A stretch of 64,000 bases of DNA from Flavobacterium sp. YJ01 (GTDB taxonomy: Bacteria; Bacteroidota; Bacteroidia; Flavobacteriales; Flavobacteriaceae): assembly GCF_029320955.1 (NCBI RefSeq), contig NZ_CP119757.1, positions 2,790,001 through 2,854,000 on the forward strand. The letters are read 5' to 3'. Positions within the stretch are counted from its first letter, which is position 1. The number at the start of each line of letters is the position of its first letter. Made by a program: the position numbers and the translations under genes. Positions 1 through 6,923 of this stretch are shown one piece after another. The notes under the pieces are model-generated. The model did no database searches and had not been told where the DNA came from. It saw only the letters and a program-made list of their open reading frames with translations.

Positions 1-823
1 CATCTGAACCTTTTTTGTCCCAATTGATTACTGCATAATGATGAACGCCTAAACCGCCTAACATATGCAACGGAATATTTTTCATTAAAACTTCTGTCCA
101 ATTATAATCTGAACTATTAGATCCAGAAGCAATTCTTGTAATGCCGCCCGTATTACTCCAATCTGACATAAAAGTGGCAAACTTGCGGTATTCATTTGCA
201 TAATAATCTGCTGTCATATTTCCGCCGCAGCCCCAAGCTTCATTTCCAATTCCCCAATATTTTACTTTCCAAGGTTCTGTTCTTCCGTTTTTTCTACGAA
301 GATCACTCATCGGACTTTTGCCTCCAAAATTGGTGTATTGAACCCAGTCTGCTAATTCTTGAACGGTTCCGCTACCGACATTTCCAGACAAATACGGTTC
401 AGCACCAAGCAATTCGCACATATTCAAAAAGTCGTGTGTACCAAAACTATTGTCTTCTGTAACTCCTCCCCACCATTGGTTTACGATTGTCGGACGCTGT
501 TCTTTTGGTCCAATTCCATCTTTCCAATGATACGTGTCTGCGAAACATCCGCCGGGCCATCTTAAATTCGGAATTTTTAAATCTTTCAATGCTTTTACAA
601 TATCATTTCGAACTCCATTTGTATTTGGAATTTTAGAAGTATCTCCAACAAAAAATCCACCGTAAATACAATGTCCTAAATGTTCAGCAAAATGTCCATA
701 AATATTTTTATTGACTGTTGGTGCAGACGCATCATTCTTCACGGCAATAACTACAGCGTCTTTTTGGGCGGTTATGGTTTGCATGCAAAGCGCCATAACC
801 AATAATAAAAGTGGTTTTTTCAT
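1..823 (-). CDS. GH51 alpha-L-arabinofuranosidase, N-terminal part (runs off window)
   Basis: Reading the minus strand from the ATG at 821-823 gives an open frame of about 274 residues that continues past base 1, so only the N-terminal half is here. Residues 1-19 form a signal peptide ending TAQ. The segment around 40-52 (IYGHFAEHLG) and GNEAWGCGG near 193-201 are hallmarks of GH51 arabinofuranosidases; Glu195 in GNE matches the family's acid/base catalyst. The enzyme should release terminal L-arabinose from arabinan or arabinoxylan oligosaccharides outside the cytoplasm. It is divergent from an AraR-like regulator, which supports an arabinose role. The nucleophile Glu would lie in the missing half. 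Confidence 0.9.
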   Translation of the reverse strand, partial: MKKPLLLLVMALCMQTITAQKDAVVIAVKNDASAPTVNKNIYGHFAEHLGHCIYGGFFVGDTSKIPNTNGVRNDIVKALKDLKIPNLRWPGGCFADTYHWKDGIGPKEQRPTIVNQWWGGVTEDNSFGTHDFLNMCELLGAEPYLSGNVGSGTVQELADWVQYTNFGGKSPMSDLRRKNGRTEPWKVKYWGIGNEAWGCGGNMTADYYANEYRKFATFMSDWSNTGGITRIASGSNSSDYNWTEVLMKNIPLHMLGGLGVHHYAVINWDKKGSD

Positions 824-1365
824 AAGTTTTTTGTGGTTTTTGGTTGTTAAAAAATACGGTGGTTTACATATTTTATAACGGTTTGTGATTTTTAGATTTT
901 ATAAGTGTTTGTTTAACATTTGTAAATTTAAAGAAAAAAAAGTCTCATAAAAAAATTAAAATCGCAGAACAACTGGTTGCAAAAAATAGATTTTGCAATA
1001 GAAATATTCGAAAAGCAGTACTAACAAAGGAATTTTATACGATTTTTGGAAAGTTATAAATCTCAAAAAATTGACAAAAAAATATAAAACAGTATCGCTT
1101 TGTAACAAAAAATGTAACTTTTATGCATTCAATTACAAAATATAGCTAACTGTTTAATGCTCTTTTGAAAATGTTTCTACCTTTGGCTCGTATTTTTGAG
1201 ATATAATTGAAGAAATTTTGGACTTAAAAAAACCTGATTTTAGTAGATAAATCAATCAATGCAGCTTGTTATTTGTTTCAATTTTAACATAAGTGTAAAA
1301 TCAACATTAATAAATTATGAAACGTTTTAAGAAGTTTATATATTTACCATCCAAATTAATTATAT
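824..1365. other. Divergent intergenic region between arabinofuranosidase and AraR-like genes
   Basis: This 542-bp AT-rich stretch has no convincing ORF. It must carry the promoters of both divergent genes. No perfect TAnnTTTG element is visible for either gene. Near-matches TAAATTTA (923-930, upstream of the minus-strand gene) and TATATTTA (1339-1346, 20 bp before the araR start) are possible -7 elements. I could not define an operator by eye. Confidence 0.4.
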
Positions 1366-2055
1366 ATGCTAAATAGTTATAGCTCTGCTGATAAAGTTTT
1401 ATTAGCGGTTGACTGCATCATTTTCGGATTCGATCACGAAGGTCTGAAAATACTTTTGATTCAAAGAGATTTTGAACCTGAAAAGGGAAAATGGTCTTTG
1501 ATTGGAGGTTTTCTAAAACGCGATGAAGTGCTAGATGCTGCAGCCACAAGAATCTTAAACACTTATACGGGTCTGAACGATATTTATATGGAGCAATTGT
1601 ATGCTTACAGTGAAATCGATCGTGATCCTGTTGAAAGAACCATTTCGGTTTCTTACTTTGCTTTGATTAATATCGAAAACCATAATGAAGAATTGATTCA
1701 AAATTATCATGCTGAATGGTTCCCGATTAACGATGCGCCTAATCTAATTTTTGACCATAATGAAATGGTTCAAAATGCAATTAAACGTCTTCGTTACAAA
1801 ACTTCGATCAAACCAATTGGTTTTGAATTGCTTCCAGAAAAATTCACAATGCGCCAGCTTTTAGAATTATATGAAGCCATTTTGAGCAAAGAATTGGATA
1901 AAAGAAATTTCATCAGCAAAATTAATTCTCTAGAAATCTTAAATAAACTAGACGAAAAAGATATGCAATCTTCTCGAAAAGGTTCTTATTTGTACACTTT
2001 TAACAAAGAGAAATACGAAGAAAAATTATTAAACAATTTTGTACTTAATTTATAA
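1366..2055 (+). CDS. araR: Nudix-fold transcriptional regulator, AraR/NrtR type
   Basis: 229 residues: an N-terminal Nudix fold (about 8-140) and a C-terminal winged-helix segment (about 150-229, with FTMRQLLELYEAIL). The Nudix box at 47-70 keeps the flanking glycines but reads RILNTYTG where hydrolases have REXXEEXG, so the catalytic glutamates are gone and the domain should sense a ligand rather than hydrolyse one. Nudix-type AraR proteins are established L-arabinose repressors in Bacteroides. Divergence from the GH51 arabinofuranosidase gene supports that assignment here; the ligand is inferred. Closest alternative is an NrtR-like regulator of another sugar. Confidence 0.75.
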   Translation: MLNSYSSADKVLLAVDCIIFGFDHEGLKILLIQRDFEPEKGKWSLIGGFLKRDEVLDAAATRILNTYTGLNDIYMEQLYAYSEIDRDPVERTISVSYFALINIENHNEELIQNYHAEWFPINDAPNLIFDHNEMVQNAIKRLRYKTSIKPIGFELLPEKFTMRQLLELYEAILSKELDKRNFISKINSLEILNKLDEKDMQSSRKGSYLYTFNKEKYEEKLLNNFVLNL

Positions 2056-2089
2056 CCTTATGGTTGAAATTGAACAAAATTTAATTTAA

Positions 2090-2222
2090 CACATAGATAC
2101 ATAGCTTTTCTTTGTGCATACAAGGCGTTTCACTTTTTTAAATAAACATAGCTATGTGTGAAAACTAGTTTTTTCTTTTACCTCTTTTTATTTAAAACTA
2201 AAATCTATATTTCTATGTGTTA
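2090..2222. repeat. Intergenic repeat with ACACATAG ends (copy 1)
   Basis: The block is bounded by ACACATAG at the left and CTATGTGT at the right and contains internal ACATAG/CTATGT palindromes and the string AAGGCGTTTCACTT. A related copy in inverted orientation lies at 20932-21073, sharing AGGCGTTTCACTT, TAAATAAACATAGCT and the end sequences. It sits between the convergent araR-like and gntR genes and shows no coding potential. Confidence 0.7.
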
Positions 2223-2255
2223 AAAAATAATTATCCCCAACGGGTTATAATTATT

Positions 2256-3254
2256 TCACAAAGAATTCCTCAATATAAGAGCAGATCTATTTTCGATCTG
2301 CTCTTTTTTTCCTGTCAAAACCATATCAGCTAGAATTTTTCCCATCAATTCAAAATTGGTTGAAATTGTGGTAATTCCGTTTGCGGCAATTTTTTTTAAT
2401 GGCGTTTCATTATAAGAAATGATTCCGAAATCTTCTCCTAATTTCAAATTTCTTCCCATCGCATTTTCTATTACCGAAAGCAGATCGCGATCGTGCGGAA
2501 TAATATACAAATCTCCTAGTGCAATAGATTGATTGCTGAAATCGGAAATAATTTCATAATCGTATTTATATTCTTTACAAAAATATTCGAAACCAATTTT
2601 CATTCCTGGCGGTTCTCTAAAACCAGGAAAAATGAGAATCAGTTTTTTGTATTTTGATAATCTGGATTTTCCTTTTATTAAACCTTCATAAATATCTCTC
2701 TGATGATTTTGGTAAATCGCTGGAAACATTTTTAAGTCCGAATTGGTCTGGTCTAAAATAATTACATCATTTACTGGTAGGGTTTTTATCGAATCAACTA
2801 TATCGTTTAAGTTAGTAGGCATGATAATATATTTCGTGTAATTTCCATTGCTGTCATTAATCAGTTTTTTAAAAACTTGAACATTAAAATGATGAAAGAA
2901 AATATCAACCTGAACATTTTTTCCAATATTCTTCAAAAACGAATTATAAATATCTTCTTTAAAAATATTCAGCTCATCAAAAAGCAAGAAAACCTTCTGA
3001 GTTATAGTAATTTCAACGCTTTTAACATAATATCCTTTTCCAGGAATGGCATAAATAATTCCTCTTTTCTTGAGTTCGTCATACGCTAATAATACGGTAT
3101 CTCGCGACAATGAAAACGCCAGACAGACTTTATTTACCGACGGAAGCCGATCACCTTTTATTAATTTTCCTACTTCTATCGCTTTTTCTATTGAAAGAAT
3201 AATCTGCTTATATTTTGGAAGACCAATATTATTTTGAATTGAAATGATGTTCAT
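2256..3254 (-). CDS. GntR-family regulator with sugar-binding-like C-terminal domain
   Basis: 332 residues. Residues about 10-80 are a GntR winged helix (KGDRLPSVNKVCLAFSLSRDTV, then a wing with YAIPGKGYYV). Residues about 90-330 look like a LacI/periplasmic-binding fold, so this is the GntR/LacI hybrid layout seen in Bacteroidota sugar regulators rather than FadR or HutC types. It is divergent from galM-galK-galT, with a direct repeat ACTGGTA at 3286-3302 between them, so it probably controls the galactose genes and itself. The inducer is not shown by sequence. Its 3' coding end contains a plus-strand terminator hairpin (see 2277-2312). Confidence 0.82.
   Translation of the reverse strand: MNIISIQNNIGLPKYKQIILSIEKAIEVGKLIKGDRLPSVNKVCLAFSLSRDTVLLAYDELKKRGIIYAIPGKGYYVKSVEITITQKVFLLFDELNIFKEDIYNSFLKNIGKNVQVDIFFHHFNVQVFKKLINDSNGNYTKYIIMPTNLNDIVDSIKTLPVNDVIILDQTNSDLKMFPAIYQNHQRDIYEGLIKGKSRLSKYKKLILIFPGFREPPGMKIGFEYFCKEYKYDYEIISDFSNQSIALGDLYIIPHDRDLLSVIENAMGRNLKLGEDFGIISYNETPLKKIAANGITTISTNFELMGKILADMVLTGKKEQIENRSALILRNSL
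2277..2312 (+). terminator. Plus-strand terminator embedded in the gntR 3' coding end
   Basis: An 11-bp perfect stem (AAGAGCAGATC, 2277-2287, with GATCTGCTCTT, 2295-2305) around a 7-base loop is followed on the plus strand by a T run. On the minus strand no T run follows. The polarity therefore fits termination of the convergent araR-like transcript, 220 nt past its stop, although the DNA also encodes the end of the GntR protein. Confidence 0.65.
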
Positions 3255-3285
3255 AATAAAGTCATTTTGACTATTAATATTAAAA

Positions 3286-3302
3286 ACTGGTAGGTACTGG
3301 TA
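3286..3302. promoter_or_regulatory. Candidate GntR operator, ACTGGTA direct repeat
   Basis: ACTGGTA occurs at 3286-3292 and again at 3296-3302, a 10-bp period placing both on the same helix face. The site overlaps the expected transcription start of gntR and the -33 region of galM. Autoregulation and galactose control are inferred from position only. Confidence 0.5.
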
Positions 3303-3304
3303 TG

Positions 3305-3312
3305 CAAATATA
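3305..3312 (-). promoter_or_regulatory. Predicted gntR -7 element
   Basis: CAAATATA on the plus strand reads TATATTTG on the minus strand, a perfect TAnnTTTG Bacteroidota -7 element about 50 bp upstream of the gntR ATG. No clear TTG -33 element is visible. Confidence 0.5.
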
Positions 3313-3323
3313 AAGAATGTTTC

Positions 3324-3331
3324 TATTTTTG
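3324..3331 (+). promoter_or_regulatory. Predicted galM -7 element
   Basis: TATTTTTG is a perfect TAnnTTTG match. Transcription would begin near 3338. This makes the upstream ATG at 3317 an unlikely start and favours 3356 (or 3416) for galM. The -33 region falls on the candidate operator. Confidence 0.5.
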
Positions 3332-3355
3332 GATTTCATTTTTGTTAAAAATTAT

Positions 3356-4408
3356 ATGGAAATAAAACACATATCGCATTTAAATGAGATTCATAATTGC
3401 AAATTATTCGGTTTAATGCCTAATAAAGAAGAAATTTATTCTTTTGAATTAGTTAATAAAAACGGAATGAAAGTTCAAATCATTAATTATGGTGCAACTG
3501 TAACCTCAATTCAGATTCCTGTAAATGGAAAATTAACCGATGTTGTATTAGGGTTTGACAATTTAGAAGCGTATTTAGAATCGTATAATTTGCCAAGCGC
3601 TCCTTATTTTGGAACAACGGTTGGACGTTACGCAGGCCGCATTCATAAAGCGTCTTTTACGTTAAATGATATCGAATTTAAGCTTGATGAAAATAATAAC
3701 GGAAATGCGCTTCACGGCGGCGATATGGGATTTGGAAGAAAAATCTGGAATGTAGCAAACGTGATTTCTGGAGAAAATCCATCGGTTACTTTTAGCCTTT
3801 TGAGCGAACATTTAGACGAAGGTTTTCCTGGAGAAATGACCGTTTATTTGACTTACACTTTAACTGAAGAAAACGAATTAAAGTTAGAATATAAAGCAAC
3901 GTCAACAGAAGATACGGTTATCAATTTGACGCATCACAGTTATTTTAACCTCGACGGACATGACACGAATGTTTTAGAACAGCAAATGTTTATCAAATCG
4001 GCAAAAATGCTGGAAACGAATTCTGATAATATTCCGACAGGAAATTATACCGATTTGACAAATCATGATTTTGATTTCAGAAATCCAAAAAACTGTCCAT
4101 TTCCAATTGACAATTCATTCGTTGTAAATTCTAAAACTGAAATTGTGGCGCAACTGATTAGTTTGAAAAACAATTTAAGAATGAATGTTTACACCGATCA
4201 GCCAAGTGTACATATTTATGTAGGCGGAAATTGTTTCGGAAAACTAAAAGGAAAAGAAAATGTAGATTATAATGCGCAAAGCGGAATTTGTTTTGAAACA
4301 CAAAATTTTCCAGACGCGCCAAATCACGCCCATTTTCCGAATGCAGTTTTGAAAAAAGGCGAAGAATACACGCAAAAAACGCTTTACAAATTTGAAAGTT
4401 TAAATTAA
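3356..4408 (+). CDS. galM: Galactose mutarotase (aldose 1-epimerase)
   Basis: Interconverts alpha and beta galactose before phosphorylation by GalK. Counting from 3356 the protein has 350 residues. Family landmarks are LHGGDMGFGRKIWN (His120), THHSYFNL (His193/194) and GICFETQNFPDAPN (Glu314, the expected catalytic base). The frame is open back to an ATG at 3317, but a predicted -7 element at 3324-3331 lies downstream of it, so I chose 3356. A third option is the ATG at 3416; the DNA at 3358-3404 resembles the symporter's untranslated leader, but the family-typical LFG residues are encoded upstream of 3416. First gene of galM-galK-galT. Confidence 0.9.
   Translation: MEIKHISHLNEIHNCKLFGLMPNKEEIYSFELVNKNGMKVQIINYGATVTSIQIPVNGKLTDVVLGFDNLEAYLESYNLPSAPYFGTTVGRYAGRIHKASFTLNDIEFKLDENNNGNALHGGDMGFGRKIWNVANVISGENPSVTFSLLSEHLDEGFPGEMTVYLTYTLTEENELKLEYKATSTEDTVINLTHHSYFNLDGHDTNVLEQQMFIKSAKMLETNSDNIPTGNYTDLTNHDFDFRNPKNCPFPIDNSFVVNSKTEIVAQLISLKNNLRMNVYTDQPSVHIYVGGNCFGKLKGKENVDYNAQSGICFETQNFPDAPNHAHFPNAVLKKGEEYTQKTLYKFESLN
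3358..3404 (+). promoter_or_regulatory. Shared galactose leader element, copy at galM
   Basis: Begins GGAAATAAAACACAT and continues into an 18-bp inverted repeat at 3373-3390 (ATC..CATTTAAATG..GAT). The same 15-base string and a hairpin of matching position but partly different sequence occur in the symporter leader at 6826-6872. Both copies start 27-32 bases after the G of a perfect TAnnTTTG element. It could be an operator or an mRNA structure. Confidence 0.5.
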
Positions 4409-4444
4409 TAAAATCCTAAAAACCACAATACAACTAACTATATA

Positions 4445-5605
4445 ATGAATGATATTTTAATACAAAATACCGTTGCTTTTTTCGAAAAATCTTTCGGTTC
4501 TTCTCCAGAAAAAACGGTTCTTTCTCCAGGTAGAATTAATATTATTGGAGAACATATTGACTATAATGATGGTTACGTTTTACCTGCCGCAATTGACAAA
4601 GTAATTTGTTTTGCTTTTTCTAAAAACAACACTAAAACTTCTAAAATAATCGCGATTGATTTGAATGAAGAATTTGAAATCGATTTAACTCAAGAAGTAA
4701 AATTGAGCGATGTCGTTTGGACAAATTACATTCGTGGTGTAATCAAACAATTGCAAGATAACGGATTTTCGTTTGAAGGTTTCAACTGCGTTTTCAGCAG
4801 TAATATTCCGGTTGGTTCTGGATTATCTTCTTCTGCAGCTTTAGAATGCGGAACGATTTTCGGAATCAAATCTCTTTTTGATTTAAAAATTGAGAGAAAA
4901 GATATTTCATTATTAGGACAAAAAGCAGAACATTGGGTTGGAATCAATTGCGGAATTATGGACCAGTTTTCGAGCGTTCATGGTTTGGAAAATAAAGTAA
5001 TAAAACTGGATTGCAATACTTTAGATTTTGAATATCACAACGCCGATTTCAAAGATTATTCTTTGATTCTGTTTGATTCTAATGTAAAACACTCGCTTTT
5101 TACATCAGAATATAATACAAGAAGAATTGAATGCGAAGAAGGTTTATCGATTATAAAAAATCATTTTCCAGAAGTAAAGAGTTTTAGAGATTCTTCTGTA
5201 GAACAAGTTTTAAGTTTGAAAGATAAAATGAGCGAGAAAGTTTTCGATAGAGTTCATTTTGTTGTAAAAGAAATTAATCGCGTAATAAAAGCGTGCGAGG
5301 CTTTAGACGCAGGAAATATTGAACTTTTAGGCGAATTGCTTTTTGAAACACATTACGGTTTATCTAAAGAATATGAGGTAAGCTGCGAAGAATTAGATAT
5401 GCTGGTTGATACAGCAAAAGAAGATGACGCAATTATTGGTTCTAGGCTAATGGGCGGCGGTTTCGGAGGTTGCACAATCAATTTAGTTAAAAAAGGACAT
5501 GAAAATGAGGTAAAGAGTAAGTTTTCGAAACTTTATTTAGATACATTTGGAATTGAATTAAAATTCTACGATGTAAAAATCTCAAACGGAACAACGCTAC
5601 TTTAA
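4445..5605 (+). CDS. galK: Galactokinase
   Basis: 386 residues, normal for the family. The GHMP-kinase signature is intact: the galactokinase motif PGRINIIGEHIDYNDG at 28-43, the glycine/serine-rich ATP loop PVGSGLSSSAALECG near 122-136, Asp173 in GIMDQFSSVHG as expected catalytic base, and a C-terminal GGGFGGCTI motif. It phosphorylates alpha-D-galactose at C1 in the cytoplasm (Leloir pathway). It lies 36 bp after galM and 17 bp before galT, so the three are almost certainly one operon. Confidence 0.96.
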   Translation: MNDILIQNTVAFFEKSFGSSPEKTVLSPGRINIIGEHIDYNDGYVLPAAIDKVICFAFSKNNTKTSKIIAIDLNEEFEIDLTQEVKLSDVVWTNYIRGVIKQLQDNGFSFEGFNCVFSSNIPVGSGLSSSAALECGTIFGIKSLFDLKIERKDISLLGQKAEHWVGINCGIMDQFSSVHGLENKVIKLDCNTLDFEYHNADFKDYSLILFDSNVKHSLFTSEYNTRRIECEEGLSIIKNHFPEVKSFRDSSVEQVLSLKDKMSEKVFDRVHFVVKEINRVIKACEALDAGNIELLGELLFETHYGLSKEYEVSCEELDMLVDTAKEDDAIIGSRLMGGGFGGCTINLVKKGHENEVKSKFSKLYLDTFGIELKFYDVKISNGTTLL

Positions 5606-5622
5606 CACCACAACACACTACA

Positions 5623-6681
5623 ATGAAAAATTTTGACATTAACGAAGATCCGCACAGACGCTTCAATCCATTAATTAACGAATGGGTATTAGTTTCGCCA
5701 CATCGTGCAAAACGTCCTTGGCAAGGGCAAAATGAAACCATTTCAACAGAACAACTTCCAAAATACGATCCGACATGTTATTTATGTCCAGGAAATGTTC
5801 GCGCAAATGGCGTAAATAATCCAGCATACGAAAGCAGTTTTGTTTTTGAAAATGATTTTGCCGCAATGAAACAGGATGAAATTATTTTTGAAGACGATAT
5901 TAAACATACTTTTTTTAAAGCAAAACCAGAACAAGGAATTTCTAGAGTAGTTTGTTTTTCTCCACGTCACGATTTGACTCTTCCAGAAATGGAAATTGCC
6001 GATATCGAAAACATCATCAAAACTTGGCAGAGAGAATACACGGATTTAGGAAATATCAAATACATTAATCACGTTCAAATTTTTGAAAATAAAGGAAGTG
6101 TAATGGGTTGCAGCAATCCGCATCCGCACGGACAAATTTGGGCGCAATCTTCTTTGCCAACTCAGGTTGAAAAAACACAAAATAGCTTAAAATCGTATTA
6201 CGATAAAAATAAAAGAACGCTTTTGGAAGATTATGTTGAAGCTGAATTGAAAGCTGGAGAAAGAATCGTAATCGAAAACGATCATTTTGTGGCTTTAGTT
6301 CCTTTTTGGGCAATCTGGCCTTACGAAACCATGATTGTAAGCAAAAGAGCGGTAAACAAAATCACCAATTTTACTGGTGAAGAAAGTAAATCTTTCGCTA
6401 AAATATTAAAGCAATTAACTACGAAGTACGATAATTTATTCAATACTTCTTTTCCATATTCGTCAGGAATTCACCAATCTCCAACAGATGGTTTAGATCA
6501 TCCAGAATGGCATTTCCACATGCATTTTTATCCGCCTTTGTTAAGATCGGCAACGGTAAAAAAATTCATGGTCGGATACGAAATGTTAGGCGAATCGCAG
6601 CGTGATATTACACCTGAAAAAAGTGCTGAAATTTTAAGACAATTGTCTGAAGTACATTATAAAAGTCTGGTTAAAGCTTAA
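5623..6681 (+). CDS. galT: Galactose-1-phosphate uridylyltransferase
   Basis: 352 residues. Exchanges UMP between UDP-glucose and galactose-1-phosphate. The nucleophile motif HPHGQ is at 167-171 (His169 is the expected uridylylated residue), and the zinc ligands of the E. coli type appear as Cys52, Cys55, His116 and His167. A second His-rich segment, EWHFHMHFYPPLLRS, near 290-304 matches the C-terminal metal site. Last gene of the galM-galK-galT run. No UDP-glucose 4-epimerase (galE) gene is nearby, so that step must be encoded elsewhere. Confidence 0.96.
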   Translation: MKNFDINEDPHRRFNPLINEWVLVSPHRAKRPWQGQNETISTEQLPKYDPTCYLCPGNVRANGVNNPAYESSFVFENDFAAMKQDEIIFEDDIKHTFFKAKPEQGISRVVCFSPRHDLTLPEMEIADIENIIKTWQREYTDLGNIKYINHVQIFENKGSVMGCSNPHPHGQIWAQSSLPTQVEKTQNSLKSYYDKNKRTLLEDYVEAELKAGERIVIENDHFVALVPFWAIWPYETMIVSKRAVNKITNFTGEESKSFAKILKQLTTKYDNLFNTSFPYSSGIHQSPTDGLDHPEWHFHMHFYPPLLRSATVKKFMVGYEMLGESQRDITPEKSAEILRQLSEVHYKSLVKA

Positions 6682-6731
6682 GAATTATAGGATGAATGAA
6701 GTCAAAAAAGTAAAAATTTAACAGAATTACC

Positions 6732-6763
6732 ATCAGATAAATGTAAAAAACACATTTGCTGAT
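6732..6763. repeat. Inverted repeat between galT and the symporter
   Basis: ATCAG-AT-AAATGT and ACATTT-G-CTGAT form a hairpin with a 7-base A-rich loop. It ends directly upstream of the TTG (-33) of the predicted symporter promoter. It may be a galT terminator or an operator; no T run follows, which slightly favours an operator. Confidence 0.4.
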
Positions 6764-6765
6764 AG

Positions 6766-6794
6766 TTGATTTATAAATTTTTATTTTACATTTG
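6766..6794 (+). promoter_or_regulatory. Predicted symporter promoter, TTG-N18-TACATTTG
   Basis: TTG at 6766-6768 and TACATTTG at 6787-6794 are separated by 18 bp and both match the Bacteroidota -33/-7 consensus. It would give a leader of about 120 nt before the ATG at 6924, so the symporter can be transcribed apart from galT. Confidence 0.65.
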
Positions 6795-6825
6795 GCTTCC
6801 ACTTTTATTTTCATAAAAAAATAAC

Positions 6826-6872
6826 GGAAATAAAACACATCTTGCATTTTTAACAAGATTATAAAGCATAAA
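6826..6872 (+). promoter_or_regulatory. Shared galactose leader element, copy upstream of the symporter
   Basis: GGAAATAAAACACAT followed by a perfect 6-bp stem ATCTTG/CAAGAT (6839-6859) around a 9-base loop. It corresponds to the element at 3358-3404; the outer ATC/GAT and the GCATTT core are kept while other stem positions change. It lies in the untranslated leader about 25 nt after the predicted transcription start. Confidence 0.5.
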
Positions 6873-6923
6873 ACCAAATAAATAAATTTAACCCTATAAT
6901 AATTATTTAAAATACTACTAACA

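Noticed and set aside
196..565. Two small plus-strand ORFs
   Set aside because: They lie antisense to the GH51 arabinofuranosidase gene, which has strong family motifs in its own frame.
3317..3355. Longer galM start at 3317
   Set aside because: A perfect -7 element (3324-3331) lies downstream of this ATG, and the extra 13 hydrophobic residues are not typical of the family.
6671..6877. Small minus-strand ORF in the galT-symporter gap
   Set aside because: It covers the predicted promoter and leader of the symporter gene; its hydrophobic translation is what AT-rich intergenic DNA gives by chance.
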